Shown one piece after another: positions 18,050 to 27,900 of a DNA stretch of 64,000 nucleotides (positions within the stretch are counted from its first letter, which is position 1; every line of letters begins with the position of its first letter). Source of the DNA: Candidatus Gastranaerophilales bacterium (GTDB taxonomy: Bacteria; Cyanobacteriota; Vampirovibrionia; Gastranaerophilales; Gastranaerophilaceae); the NCBI GenBank assembly GCA_944323625.1, contig CALUTD010000002.1, positions 1 through 64,000 of the forward strand, read 5' to 3'. The notes under the pieces are model-generated. The model searched no databases and was not told the DNA's origin. It saw nothing but the letters and a program-made list of their open reading frames with translations. The position numbers and the translations under genes are program-made.

Positions 18050-18079
18050 CATTGCTTGGTCGCCGGCGACCAAGCAATG
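18050..18079. repeat. Perfect 30-base palindrome
   Basis: Two 15-base arms (CATTGCTTGGTCGCC and its exact complement) abut with no loop. The GC content is far above that of the surroundings. It lies between the convergent HD-GYP and XRE genes. No T run follows on either side, so it is not an ordinary terminator. Confidence 0.6.
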
Positions 18080-18093
18080 CGGGCGACACTGAA

Positions 18094-18327
18094 TTAATTA
18101 TGGTATTTTTTAGTTAATACTTCATAGAATTTTATGTCCAAAACTTTTATTGCTCTTATTAAATAGTTCAAAGAAATACTTTTTTGTGCTTCTTTTTTAG
18201 CTATATATTCTCTTGAATAATCCATCAATTCTGCAAAATTATTTTGAGTAAGCCGGTTTACTTTTCTTAGTTTTATTATACAGTTCATAAGTATCCTTTT
18301 TATTTCTCTTTCATAGTTATCATACAT
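18094..18327 (-). CDS. Small XRE-type HTH protein
   Basis: The 77-residue protein has a Cro/XRE-like helix-turn-helix: LRKVNRLTQNNFAELMDYSREYI, then KKEAQ and LNYLIRAIKVLDI. It starts after a good ribosome site (gaggag). It shows a different sequence from the regulator at 7650. Its target is unknown. It is divergent from the pyr operon, and about 160 bases separate its start from the pyr promoter. Confidence 0.75.
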   Translation of the reverse strand: MYDNYEREIKRILMNCIIKLRKVNRLTQNNFAELMDYSREYIAKKEAQKSISLNYLIRAIKVLDIKFYEVLTKKYHN

Positions 18328-18485
18328 ATTATTATCTCCTCTTTACTTTTTTATAACAATACAATTGTGACTCAACAAGCTATATTTGTCTGTAGTTAAA
18401 TTGGCTACATAGAATATCAAAAATATTTTCCCTAAAAAGGTATAGCAAATTTGGTTTCATATTGTAAAAATGTTCACTTTTTTGT

Positions 18486-18514
18486 TTGACATAATAGTAG
18501 GTTAGTTTCATAAT
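18486..18514 (+). promoter_or_regulatory. pyr operon promoter TTGACA-17-CATAAT
   Basis: A consensus -35 (TTGACA, 18486-18491) stands 17 bases before CATAAT (18509-18514). This is the best promoter in the window. Transcription should start near 18521, about 100 bases before pyrK. Confidence 0.8.
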
Positions 18515-18536
18515 ACATGGAAACAAGGAAATTTAC

Positions 18537-18641
18537 ATGAAGCATAATTTGATAATAAGTTCATATAATTTAAAAAGAGAGAAAAGCATTTTTGTTTTTC
18601 TCTCTTTTTTTAAGGAGTACAAATGCTCAAAGACAAAATAA
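18537..18641 (+). CDS. Leader ORF of the pyr operon (34 codons)
   Basis: The ATG at 18537 stands 7 bases after an AAGGA ribosome site (18525-18529). The frame runs for 34 codons, through the terminator hairpin and past the pyrK start at 18623, ending at TAA 18639-18641. A shorter ORF (METRKFT) at 18517-18540 overlaps its start. An ORF that runs through a terminator is the arrangement of the enterobacterial pyrBI leader, where coupled translation prevents termination when UTP is scarce. That role is inferred from layout only. Confidence 0.5.
   Translation: MKHNLIISSYNLKREKSIFVFLSFFKEYKCSKTK
18570..18612 (+). terminator. Attenuator-like terminator before pyrK
   Basis: AAAAAGAGAGAAAA pairs with TTTTTCTCTCTTTTT across a short U-rich loop, and more T follows. 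It lies between the strong pyr promoter and pyrK, so it must be read through for the operon to be expressed. The transcript before it is U-rich, which favours UTP-dependent pausing. Confidence 0.7.
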
Positions 18642-19384
18642 AAAAAATTTATAAAGCAAAAGTAAGCAATTTTGAACAATTAGCAAAGAGTTCATACTTC
18701 ATTGAAATAGAAACCGACAATCCTATAAATGTTAAAGCCGGGCAATTTATATCTGTATACTGTGAAGGACTTACATTAAGACGTCCTTTCAGTGTTTTTT
18801 CAAATAATAATGGTAAAATAGGCATATTATTTAAGGAAAAAGGAAAAGGAACAAAGTACATAAAATCTTTAAAAAAAGGTGATTTAATAGATGTAACCGG
18901 TCCTTTGGGCAATGGTTTTGAGATTATGGAAAAACGTTCACTGCTTATAGGGGCGGGAATAGGAACAGCGCCTGTTTCTTTTCTTAAAACTAAATTAGAT
19001 GAAAAAGGAATTGAAAATATATTTGCGGCAGGTTTTTTGAATAAAGATGAAATTCCTTGCTGTATGAAAATTGATAGAATATATACCGATGATGGTTCGG
19101 AAGGGGAAAAAGGCAGTATATTAAATTATTTGGGTATTTTAATAAATGAATACAAACCTGAAATTATATATACCTGCGGACCTTTTATTGTGTTGAAAAC
19201 AGTTGCACAATTCGGTGAAATGTACGGAATCGAAACACAGGTTGCAATGGAAAAAGTTATGGCCTGCGCAATAGGTGTGTGCAGGGGCTGCGTAATTGAT
19301 GTAAAACAAAACGGCCGAATTATTAATAAGACTGTATGTAAAGACGGTCCTGTCTTTAAGGGGAGTGAAGTCGTATGGCAGTAG
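18623..19384 (+). CDS. pyrK: Dihydroorotate dehydrogenase electron-transfer subunit
   Basis: PyrK carries FAD and a [2Fe-2S] cluster and passes electrons from the class 1B dihydroorotate dehydrogenase to NAD. The FAD-site RRPFSVF lies near residue 53, the NAD-site LLIGAGIGTAP near 110, and the cluster Cys pattern C-A-I-G-V-C-R-G-C with a later C-K-D-G-P near 212-240. The 253-residue length is normal. AAGGAG stands just before the ATG. pyrD overlaps its end by 10 bases. Confidence 0.93.
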   Translation: MLKDKIKKIYKAKVSNFEQLAKSSYFIEIETDNPINVKAGQFISVYCEGLTLRRPFSVFSNNNGKIGILFKEKGKGTKYIKSLKKGDLIDVTGPLGNGFEIMEKRSLLIGAGIGTAPVSFLKTKLDEKGIENIFAAGFLNKDEIPCCMKIDRIYTDDGSEGEKGSILNYLGILINEYKPEIIYTCGPFIVLKTVAQFGEMYGIETQVAMEKVMACAIGVCRGCVIDVKQNGRIINKTVCKDGPVFKGSEVVWQ

Positions 19385-20301
19385 TTTCGGATATAACTCA
19401 GGTAAACCTAAACGGATTAATATTAAAAAATCCTATACTAACAGCATCAGGTACATACGGATATGCCGATGAATATAATGAATTTATTGACGTTTCAAAT
19501 TTGGGAGCGGTAGTTACAAAAGCAATAACATTAAACCCCAGAGCAGGAAACAAGCATATAAGAATTATAGAAACAAAAGCGGGAATGATAAATTCTATCG
19601 GGCTTGAGAATGTCGGTATTGATAAATTTTTGGAATCCAAAATACCGGTTTTAAAAAATAATAATATAGAATATATTATGAATATTGCAGGGGCAACACT
19701 TGATGAGTATGTTAAGCTGGCTAAAATTTGCAATGATAATAGAATAAAAGCAATAGAGCTCAATGTTTCTTGTCCGAATGTAAAATCGGGGTGTTTAGAG
19801 TTTGGAGTGGATGAAAGCGCTCTTTTTGAGCTTGTTTCAAAAGTAAGAGAAAAATATAGAGGATTTTTAATTGTAAAACTTACTCCGAATGTAACTTCAA
19901 TAGAAAAAACGGCAAGTGCGGCTGAAAGAGCCGGTGCTGATGCAATAAGTGCCATAAATACTTTAAAAGGTGCTTCAATAAAAATTGAATTTATAAACGG
20001 CAAATTTAAAAAAACGGTTGTACAGGGCGGTTATTCGGGGGCAGGTATTAAACCCGCTGCAATAAGTGCGGTTATGAGGATAAAATCAGCCGTGAATATC
20101 CCGGTTATAGGAATAGGCGGAATAGAAACTTTAGAAGATGTTTTAGAATTTTTTGCTGCCGGAGCGGAAGCCGTTCAAATAGGGACTGCAAATTTTACTC
20201 ATCCTGAAATAGCACAACAGCTGGTTGTTGAACTTTCCGATTATATTAAAAAAAGCGGATTTAAAAATTTAGACGAATTAAAAAAAGAGTTGAGGGCATA
20301 A
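19375..20301 (+). CDS. pyrD: Dihydroorotate dehydrogenase, class 1B catalytic subunit
   Basis: PyrD oxidises dihydroorotate to orotate using FMN. The 308-residue TIM barrel has the catalytic Cys in ELNVSCPNVKSGC and the glycine-rich FMN-binding VIGIGGIETLEDVLEF near the C-terminus. Cys instead of Ser as the base, and the adjacent pyrK, make it class 1B (NAD-linked heterotetramer). Confidence 0.94.
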   Translation: MAVVSDITQVNLNGLILKNPILTASGTYGYADEYNEFIDVSNLGAVVTKAITLNPRAGNKHIRIIETKAGMINSIGLENVGIDKFLESKIPVLKNNNIEYIMNIAGATLDEYVKLAKICNDNRIKAIELNVSCPNVKSGCLEFGVDESALFELVSKVREKYRGFLIVKLTPNVTSIEKTASAAERAGADAISAINTLKGASIKIEFINGKFKKTVVQGGYSGAGIKPAAISAVMRIKSAVNIPVIGIGGIETLEDVLEFFAAGAEAVQIGTANFTHPEIAQQLVVELSDYIKKSGFKNLDELKKELRA

Positions 20302-20304
20302 AAT

Positions 20305-20883
20305 ATGACAAATGAAATTTTAAATTTACTGGAACAGGCGCAGGGAGTACTTCACGGACATTTTTGTCTTACTTCGGGTCTGCATTCTAATATATATTTT
20401 CAATGTGCAAAATTGTATCAGTATCCTGATATTACGGAGAAACTGGGCAAAAAACTTGCCGAAAAACTTTCCGATATAGAGTTTGATACCATAATTTCTC
20501 CTGCAATAGGCGCGGTTATTATAGGATATGAAACGGCAAAAAATGCCAAAAAAAGAAACCTTTTTGTCGAGAGAAAAGACGGCCTAATGCAATTAAGAAG
20601 GGGATATACACTTCAGAAAGGCGAAAGAGTTGTTATTATAGAGGATGTAATTACAACGGCAAGAACAATAAAAGAAACAATTGAAGCAATAAAAGATTTT
20701 GAGCCTCAAATTGCCGCAGTCGGATGTATAGTCGACAGAACTAAGGGTTTAACCGGTTATAACATAAAATCTTTATTACAAATTGACCCGGTTGTTTATG
20801 AGCCTCAAAACTGTCCTCTTTGTAAAGAGGGGATTCCTCTTGTAAAACCGGGCAGCAGAAGCGAAGAAAAGGCAAAAGTGTAA
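20305..20883 (+). CDS. pyrE: Orotate phosphoribosyltransferase
   Basis: PyrE joins orotate and PRPP to give OMP. The PRPP-binding motif VVIIEDVITTARTIKETI and the upstream VERKDGLMQLRRGY loop are clear. At 192 residues it has family length. A C-x2-C pattern near the C-terminus (CPLC) is an extra feature. The start follows GAGGG, and pyrB starts at the stop codon. Confidence 0.93.
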   Translation: MTNEILNLLEQAQGVLHGHFCLTSGLHSNIYFQCAKLYQYPDITEKLGKKLAEKLSDIEFDTIISPAIGAVIIGYETAKNAKKRNLFVERKDGLMQLRRGYTLQKGERVVIIEDVITTARTIKETIEAIKDFEPQIAAVGCIVDRTKGLTGYNIKSLLQIDPVVYEPQNCPLCKEGIPLVKPGSRSEEKAKV

Positions 20884-21800
20884 TGAAACATTTAACGGAT
20901 ATTGAAAATATTTCAAAAGAAGACATTTTGAATATCATTGCAACGGCAAGAGAGTTCAAAGCAGGTACAAAAGTTTCTGACGTTTCAACTAAAACAGTTG
21001 CTTTAATGTTTTATGAAAATTCAACAAGAACAAGATGCAGTTTTGAAATAGCCGCTCAGAAACTCAAAATGAATATAATAAATTTTGATACCGAACATTC
21101 TTCAATATCTAAAGGCGAAAGTCTTAAAGATACTATAGAAAACTTATATTTTTTAGGAGTTAATGCTGTTGTTATAAGACATTCATACTCGGGGCTTATA
21201 AATAACGTTATGAAGTCTGTAAAATATCCCGTAAGCTTTGTAAATGGCGGCGACGGTACGCACGCTCACCCGACTCAGGCTCTTTTGGATTTCTATACTA
21301 TGCTTGAAAAAATAAATACCGTTGAAAATAAAAAAATAGTAATAGTGGGTGATATATCGCATAGCCGAGTCGCAAAATCAAATATTGCACTTTTAACAAA
21401 GTTTAATGCGGATATTCATGTTTGTGCTCCATCTTATATGAACTTTAAAAATTTTGAGTCATTTAATGTAAAATATCATCAGAATATAAAAGAGGCAATT
21501 GAAGGCGCTGATGTAGTAATGGCGCTTAGAGTACAAAATGAGCGCCACGAAAAAGAAGGATATCCTGATTCTTCCGAATATAAAAGGCTTTATGAGATAG
21601 ATACCAAGCTTTTAAAACAATATGCCTCAAAAGATGTTATTTTAATGCATCCCGGGCCTGCAAACAGGAATATAGAAGTGTCATCGGAGCTTTTAGATAA
21701 TACTTTGGGAAACACTATTTTAAAGCAGGCTCAAAATGGAGTATATGTGAGAATGGCAGTATTAAATACAATTTTAAAAGGAGGCGGTTATGCTTCTTAA
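20883..21800 (+). CDS. pyrB: Aspartate carbamoyltransferase catalytic chain
   Basis: PyrB makes carbamoyl-aspartate. The carbamoyl-phosphate loop YENSTRTRCSFEIAA and the HAHPTQALLDFYT motif are present, and the 305-residue length is normal. No pyrI regulatory chain is seen nearby. Its end overlaps pyrC by 11 bases. Confidence 0.94.
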   Translation: MKHLTDIENISKEDILNIIATAREFKAGTKVSDVSTKTVALMFYENSTRTRCSFEIAAQKLKMNIINFDTEHSSISKGESLKDTIENLYFLGVNAVVIRHSYSGLINNVMKSVKYPVSFVNGGDGTHAHPTQALLDFYTMLEKINTVENKKIVIVGDISHSRVAKSNIALLTKFNADIHVCAPSYMNFKNFESFNVKYHQNIKEAIEGADVVMALRVQNERHEKEGYPDSSEYKRLYEIDTKLLKQYASKDVILMHPGPANRNIEVSSELLDNTLGNTILKQAQNGVYVRMAVLNTILKGGGYAS

Positions 21801-23064
21801 GAATGGAAAAATAATAAATCCCGCAAGAAACATTGAAGGAATGTCGGATATAAGGATTGAAAACGGAGTTATAAAAGAAATCAGTCAAAATATCACACCT
21901 GAAAAAGTTGAACAAGTTTATGATTTAACGGGTAAAATTGTAACTCCGGGATTTGTTGATATGCACTGCCATTTAAGAGAACCGGGTTATGAGGCAAAAG
22001 AAACAATAAAAACCGGAATAGAATCTGCAATTCAGGGCGGGTATAGCGCAATATGCCCGATGGCGAATACAAAACCGTTCAATGATAATGCCCAAACGCT
22101 TATGTATATGATTGCAAAAGCAAAAGAAACTGCAGAGATAGGCTTTTACCCGATATGTGCGGTAACAAAAGGTTTGGAAAGCGAAAAGCTTGTTAATGTT
22201 TCACAATTAATCGAACTTGGCGCCGCCGCTTTCTCGGATGACGGAAAACCTGTTGAAAATATGCGGCTGTTAAGAGAAGCTCTTAAATATATTAATTCGT
22301 TAGGTAAAATTATAATTTCACATTCTGAGGATTCTTCGCTCGCGTATGGAGGAGTAATAAATGAAGGCAGAGTTTCTGAAAAACTGGGGTTAAAAGGTAT
22401 TCCAAATATAACAGAGTCTTTGGCCGTTGCAAGAGAGCTTGAAATTGTGAGAAGCGTAAACGGAAGATATCATTTTGCTCATATTTCAACAAAGCGTTCC
22501 GTTGAGCTTATAAGACAGGCAAAAAAAGAAGGACTTCTTATAACGGCGGAAACGGCTCCGCATTATTTCAGTCTAACAGAGGATGATATAAAAGATTATG
22601 AAGCAAAATATAAAGTGAATCCGCCTCTCAGAACAAAATCAGACCTTAAAGCAATAATAGAAGGGCTTCAAGACGGTACTATAGATGTTATTGCAACAGA
22701 CCATGCTCCTCATACTATAGAAGAAAAAACATCTCCGATTCAAATTGCTCCTATGGGGATTGCAGGGTTTGAAACGGCTCTTGGCTTAACAATGACTTAT
22801 CTTGTTCATAATCATAAGCTTAATCTTATAGAAGCCGTTAAAAAATTAACTTCTGTCCCGGCATCAATACTTGGACTTGAAAATCAGGGTAAAATTGAAT
22901 GTGGGATTGAAGCAAATCTTACCATATTTGATTTGAATGAAGAATGGGTTGTTGATTCATCAAAGTTTAAATCCAAATGCCGAATTTCACCGTTTGACGG
23001 ATTAAAACTTAAAGGGAAAGTAAAAAATACAATAATAAAAGGAAAAATATACAATGCAGATTAG
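21790..23064 (+). CDS. pyrC: Dihydroorotase (class I type)
   Basis: PyrC closes carbamoyl-aspartate to dihydroorotate. The metal-binding DMHCHLREPGYEAKETI, the mid-protein H-S-E-D and H-I-S, and the late ATDHAPHT motif are all present. At 424 residues it is the long type-I form usual in Gram-positive and cyanobacterial operons. It starts after a strong AAAGGAGG and overlaps the next gene by 11 bases. Confidence 0.93.
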   Translation: MLLKNGKIINPARNIEGMSDIRIENGVIKEISQNITPEKVEQVYDLTGKIVTPGFVDMHCHLREPGYEAKETIKTGIESAIQGGYSAICPMANTKPFNDNAQTLMYMIAKAKETAEIGFYPICAVTKGLESEKLVNVSQLIELGAAAFSDDGKPVENMRLLREALKYINSLGKIIISHSEDSSLAYGGVINEGRVSEKLGLKGIPNITESLAVARELEIVRSVNGRYHFAHISTKRSVELIRQAKKEGLLITAETAPHYFSLTEDDIKDYEAKYKVNPPLRTKSDLKAIIEGLQDGTIDVIATDHAPHTIEEKTSPIQIAPMGIAGFETALGLTMTYLVHNHKLNLIEAVKKLTSVPASILGLENQGKIECGIEANLTIFDLNEEWVVDSSKFKSKCRISPFDGLKLKGKVKNTIIKGKIYNAD

Positions 23065-24889
23065 ACCGGAAATAAAGGAAAAAATAGTTCTTGCACTAGA
23101 TGTTGATACTCCGCAGGAAGCAAAAGCACTTATAACAGAGCTTAAGGATTACGTAGGAGTCTTTAAAGTCGGACTTCAAATGTATACCGGCAACGGATAT
23201 GAAATATTCAACTTTATGAAAGAACAGAATATAAAGTTCTTTTTTGACGTAAAACTGCATGATATTCCCAATACCGTAGCTAAAGCGTCGGAAAACATAG
23301 TAAGAAACGGTGCTTCATTTTTTAATCTTCATACAACAGGCGGGGAAGAAATGATGAGATGTGCAGCTCAAGCAGCAAAAAGAACTGCGCAAGAACTCGG
23401 AAAAGAAACACCAACTATTCTTGGAGTTACCGTTTTAACCAGCATAAGTGAAGATTGCCTCCAAAATGAATTAAAAATACCGTATAAACCTCAAGAATAT
23501 GCTTTAAATCTTGCATTATCAGCAAAAAGAGCAGGTTTAGACGGTGTTGTAGCGAGTGTTTGGGAAGCAAGAAAAATTAAACAGGTCTGCGGAAAAGACT
23601 TTAAAGTGCTTTGCCCCGGAATAAGACCCGATTGGTCTAACAAAAATGACCAAAAAAGACTTGCAACTCCGAGTTTAGCAATAAATGAAGGTGCGGATTA
23701 TTTAGTAATAGGAAGAGCTGTTACTTCTGCGCCTGACAGAGTTAAAGCAATACAAATGATTTATGAAGAAATAGAAAATGCACTTTTGACTCAAAATAAA
23801 TCCTATGCCTCATCAAAAGCAAGGCTTGTCCTTGAAAACGGCATGATATTTGAAGGTGAGTCAATCGGTGCAAACGGTACTTCTTACGGTGAAATTGTAT
23901 TTAATACATCAATGGCCGGATATCAGGAAATTTTAACAGACCCTTCTTATGCAGGGCAAACAATAGTTATGACTTACCCTGAAATAGGCAATTACGGGAT
24001 AAATAAAGAGGATAATGAAAGCGGAAGAATCTATGCAAAAGGTTTTGTTGTTAAAAATCTTTGTGAACATGAATCTCATTATAAAAGCGCCCTTTCTTTG
24101 GGAGAATTTTTAAAACAAAATAATATAATTGCCGTGAAATCTGTAGATACAAGGTATTTGACTCAAATAATAAGAAATTACGGTGCAATGAATTGCGCTT
24201 TAACTACCGAAGAAATTACTCCCGAAATGAAACAAAAAATTAAAGAGTATAGAATTAGTAAAGACGTTACGCTTGATATAACGACTTATAAAGTTGAAAA
24301 ATTTGCCGGCACGGGTGTTAAACTCGCAATAATAGATATGGGTATTAAAAAGAGTATTTTTGATAATTTTAAAGCCCTAAATTGTGCAATAACAATGTTT
24401 CCTGCTGATACAAAGCCTGATGAAATATTAAATGGCGATTTTGATGCAGTTCTTATATCAAACGGACCCGGGAATCCTGAAGATGCAAAACAGGCAATTG
24501 AAACGGCAAAAGCATTAATAGGTAAAATAAAATTATTTGGTATCTGCCTCGGACATCAAATAATATCTTTGGCTTTAGGAGCCAAAACGTATAAACTAAA
24601 ATACGGCCACAGAGGCGGGAATCATCCTGTTATAAATCTTGAAACAAACGAAATATTTATAACATCACAAAACCACAGTTATGCGGTTTATGAAGATTCA
24701 TTGCCCGAAAATGTCAAACCGTCATTTATCAATCTCAATGATAATACGATAGAAGGAATGACCTGCGAAGCTTTAAATATAAAAACAGTACAATTTCATC
24801 CGGAACTAACAGCAGGTCCTTACGATGCAAATAAGATAATAACTGCCTGGATTGAGGAAATTGAAAACAGCAGGCTGCTTACAGTATAA
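23054..24889 (+). CDS. Fusion: OMP decarboxylase (PyrF) + carbamoyl-phosphate synthase small chain (CarA)
   Basis: One continuous frame of 611 residues holds two complete enzymes. Residues 1-243 are PyrF of the long (pyrF type 2) class, with the catalytic DVKLHDIPNT near residue 66 and VLCPGIRPDWS later. Residues about 255-611 are CarA: the N-terminal LVLENGMIFEGESIG, then the amidotransferase domain with nucleophile Cys in FGICLGHQ near residue 498 and the His-Glu pair in QFHPEL near 581. A linker of about ten residues (TQNKSYASSKA) lies between them, with no internal start. PyrF does the last step of UMP synthesis and CarA part of the first. I do not know this fusion as a common one. Confidence 0.9.
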   Translation: MQIRPEIKEKIVLALDVDTPQEAKALITELKDYVGVFKVGLQMYTGNGYEIFNFMKEQNIKFFFDVKLHDIPNTVAKASENIVRNGASFFNLHTTGGEEMMRCAAQAAKRTAQELGKETPTILGVTVLTSISEDCLQNELKIPYKPQEYALNLALSAKRAGLDGVVASVWEARKIKQVCGKDFKVLCPGIRPDWSNKNDQKRLATPSLAINEGADYLVIGRAVTSAPDRVKAIQMIYEEIENALLTQNKSYASSKARLVLENGMIFEGESIGANGTSYGEIVFNTSMAGYQEILTDPSYAGQTIVMTYPEIGNYGINKEDNESGRIYAKGFVVKNLCEHESHYKSALSLGEFLKQNNIIAVKSVDTRYLTQIIRNYGAMNCALTTEEITPEMKQKIKEYRISKDVTLDITTYKVEKFAGTGVKLAIIDMGIKKSIFDNFKALNCAITMFPADTKPDEILNGDFDAVLISNGPGNPEDAKQAIETAKALIGKIKLFGICLGHQIISLALGAKTYKLKYGHRGGNHPVINLETNEIFITSQNHSYAVYEDSLPENVKPSFINLNDNTIEGMTCEALNIKTVQFHPELTAGPYDANKIITAWIEEIENSRLLTV

Positions 24890-24948
24890 TATGCCGGCTA
24901 AATCGGTAACAAAAGAAATGGTTAATAAAAAAAGAAAGAGAAAACAAT

Positions 24949-27900
24949 ATGCCGCTTAATAAAAATATAAAAAAAGTATTAGTTATAGGCTCGGGCCCGA
25001 TAGTTATAGGTCAGGCAGCAGAATTTGATTATGCCGGAGTTCAGGCATGCAGGGCGCTTAGAGAAGAGAATATAGAAGTAATTCTTGTAAATTCAAATCC
25101 TGCAACAATAATGACCGATGAAAATATTGCGGACAAGGTATATATAGAACCCTTAACGGTTGATTCTTTAACATACATAATTGATAAAGAAAGACCAAAC
25201 GGAATTATAGCAACGCTTGGCGGTCAAACAGGTTTAAATCTTGCCGTAAAATTATATGAGTCGGGCGTACTTGAAAAATATAACACTGAACTGTTGGGTA
25301 CAAAAATTGAATCCATAAAAAAAGCGGAGGACAGAGAATTATTTAAAAATCTAATGCTTGAAATTAATGAACCCATACCCGAAAGTGATATTGTTTCAAG
25401 TTTTGAAGATGCAAAGAAATTTGCACAAAAAATAGGATTCCCTATAATAGTACGTCCTGCTTATACATTAGGAGGAACTGGCGGCGGAATAGCCACAAAT
25501 TACAGTGAATATGAAGAAATAGTATATACAGGGTTATCTTTAAGTCCTATTTCTCAAGTTCTTGTTGAAAAAAGTATTGCGGGTTATAAAGAAATAGAAT
25601 ATGAAGTTATAAGAGATGCAAATAACACAAGTATTGCAATATGCAATATGGAAAATATTGACCCTATCGGTATTCACACAGGCGACAGTTTCGTTGTCGC
25701 TCCGACTCAAACTTTGACTAATAAAGAATGTCAAATGCTGAGAAGTGCCGCATTAAAAATTATAAGAGCATTGGAAATAGAAGGCGGCTGTAATGTACAA
25801 TTTGCACTTGATACCGTAAGTAATCAATATTATGTTATTGAAGTGAACCCTAGGGTAAGCCGTTCTTCGGCATTGGCATCAAAGGCAACCGGCTATCCTA
25901 TTGCCAAAATAACGACAAAAATAGCCGTAGGCTATAATCTGCATGAAATTCCAAATTCTATAACAAAGAAAACAGTTGCCGCTTTTGAACCGGCACTTGA
26001 CTATATTGTAACTAAAATTCCCAAATGGCCGTTTGATAAATTTAAACACGGTGATAGGATTTTAGGAACAAAAATGAAAGCAACCGGAGAGGTTATGGCT
26101 ATAGGCAGAACATTTGAAAGTTCATTTAAAAAAGCTATAGCATCAATAGAATCAAAAGATACGGGGCTTTTAAAGGGACTCCATACCGAATGCAGCGAGG
26201 ATGAATTAAAAGCGCTTTTGCACGTTCAGGATGACAGAAGAATTTTTCGAGTTGCTGAGGCTCTAAATCGTGGTATTTCAGTAGATGAAATAAATAAAAT
26301 TACAAAGATAGACAGATGGTTTATATATAAAATAAAATCACTTGTAGATTTTGAAAATAAATTGAAGTTTGAACATCTTACACCTGAGCTCTGCCTTGAA
26401 GCAAAAGAAAAAGGATTTTTAGATGAAGAAATTGCAAAATATTCTCAATGTTCAATTGAAGATGTCGAAAAGATAAGAAAAGAGAATTCAATAACTGCCG
26501 CTTTTAAAATAGTAGATACGTGTGCGGCGGAATTTAAAGCTTATACACCTTATTATTATTCAACGTACAATGAAAAAGATGAAACACAATCTGAAAATAA
26601 TGTGAAAAAAGTTTTGATTTTAGGTTCGGGCCCGATAAGAATAGGGCAGGGAATTGAGTTCGATTATTGCTCCGTTCATGCCGCATGGGAGGTTAAAAAT
26701 AACGGTTATCAGTCGCTTATAGTAAACTCAAATCCTGAAACTTTGAGTACTGATTTTGATGTGGCGGATAAACTGTTCTTTGAACCTATGAATATAGAAA
26801 ATATAATGAATATAATTGAAAAGGAAAATCCTGAAGGTGTAATGGTGCAATTTGGCGGACAAACAGCAATAAACCTTGCACCTAAACTCCATAAAAAAGG
26901 TGTTAAAATTATGGGTACTTCATTAGAATCCATAAATATAGCGGAAGACAGAAAACTTTTTGAGCAGCTTTTAAAAGATTTGAATATTCCGCAGCCTAAA
27001 GGATTTGCGGTAAAAAAACAGTCAGAAGCGCTTGAAGCCGCATTAAAACTCGGGTATCCTCTTTTGGTTCGTCCCTCGTACGTTATAGGCGGAAGAGGTA
27101 TGCAGGTTGTATACAATAAAGAAGAGCTTGTTTCTTATATTGATAATGCAATCAAGTTCTCTGATGAACATCCTATTTTAATTGACAAATACATAGAAGG
27201 AACGGAGCTTGAATTGGATGCAATATCGGATGGTGAAAATGTTTTAATTCCTGCAATAACAGAACATGTTGAAAGAGCAGGGATTCATTCGGGTGATTCT
27301 ATTGCTCTTTATCCCACAAGAACAATACCTGACGAAGTTATAAATAACATTGTTGAATATACTAAAAAAATAGCGAAAGCACTAAAAATAAAAGGCTTAA
27401 TGAATATTCAATTTGTTTTGAAAGACAATATTGCATATATTATCGAAGTTAACCCGCGTGCTTCAAGAACAGTACCGATTTTAAGTAAAGTTACAAATAC
27501 ACCGATGGTAAAAATTGCAATAAGTGCTATTTTAGGTAAATCAATAATAGAGCAAGGCTATACTCCCGGACTTGTAGAAAAAACAAACCTTGTATGTGCA
27601 AAGATTCCGATATTCTCGTTCCAAAAATTAAACAGAATAGACCCGGCACTTGCACCGGAGATGAAATCAACAGGGGAAGTTCTCGGTATTGATACAACTT
27701 TTGAAAAGGCACTGGCAAAAGGCTTTATGGCTGCGGGCTACAAACTTTCAAACGAAAGAGGTAATGTTCTTATTTCTATAAACGACCATTATAAAAAAGA
27801 TTCCGTTGAAATTGCAAAAACTCTTGCAGAACTTGGGTATAATCTTGTAGCGACAACCGGAACTCATAATTATCTTAAACAATACGGTATTACATCTAAA

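Noticed and set aside
19398-20003. Long open frame antisense to pyrD
   Set aside because: It is a shadow of pyrD codons, with no ribosome site and no protein pattern.
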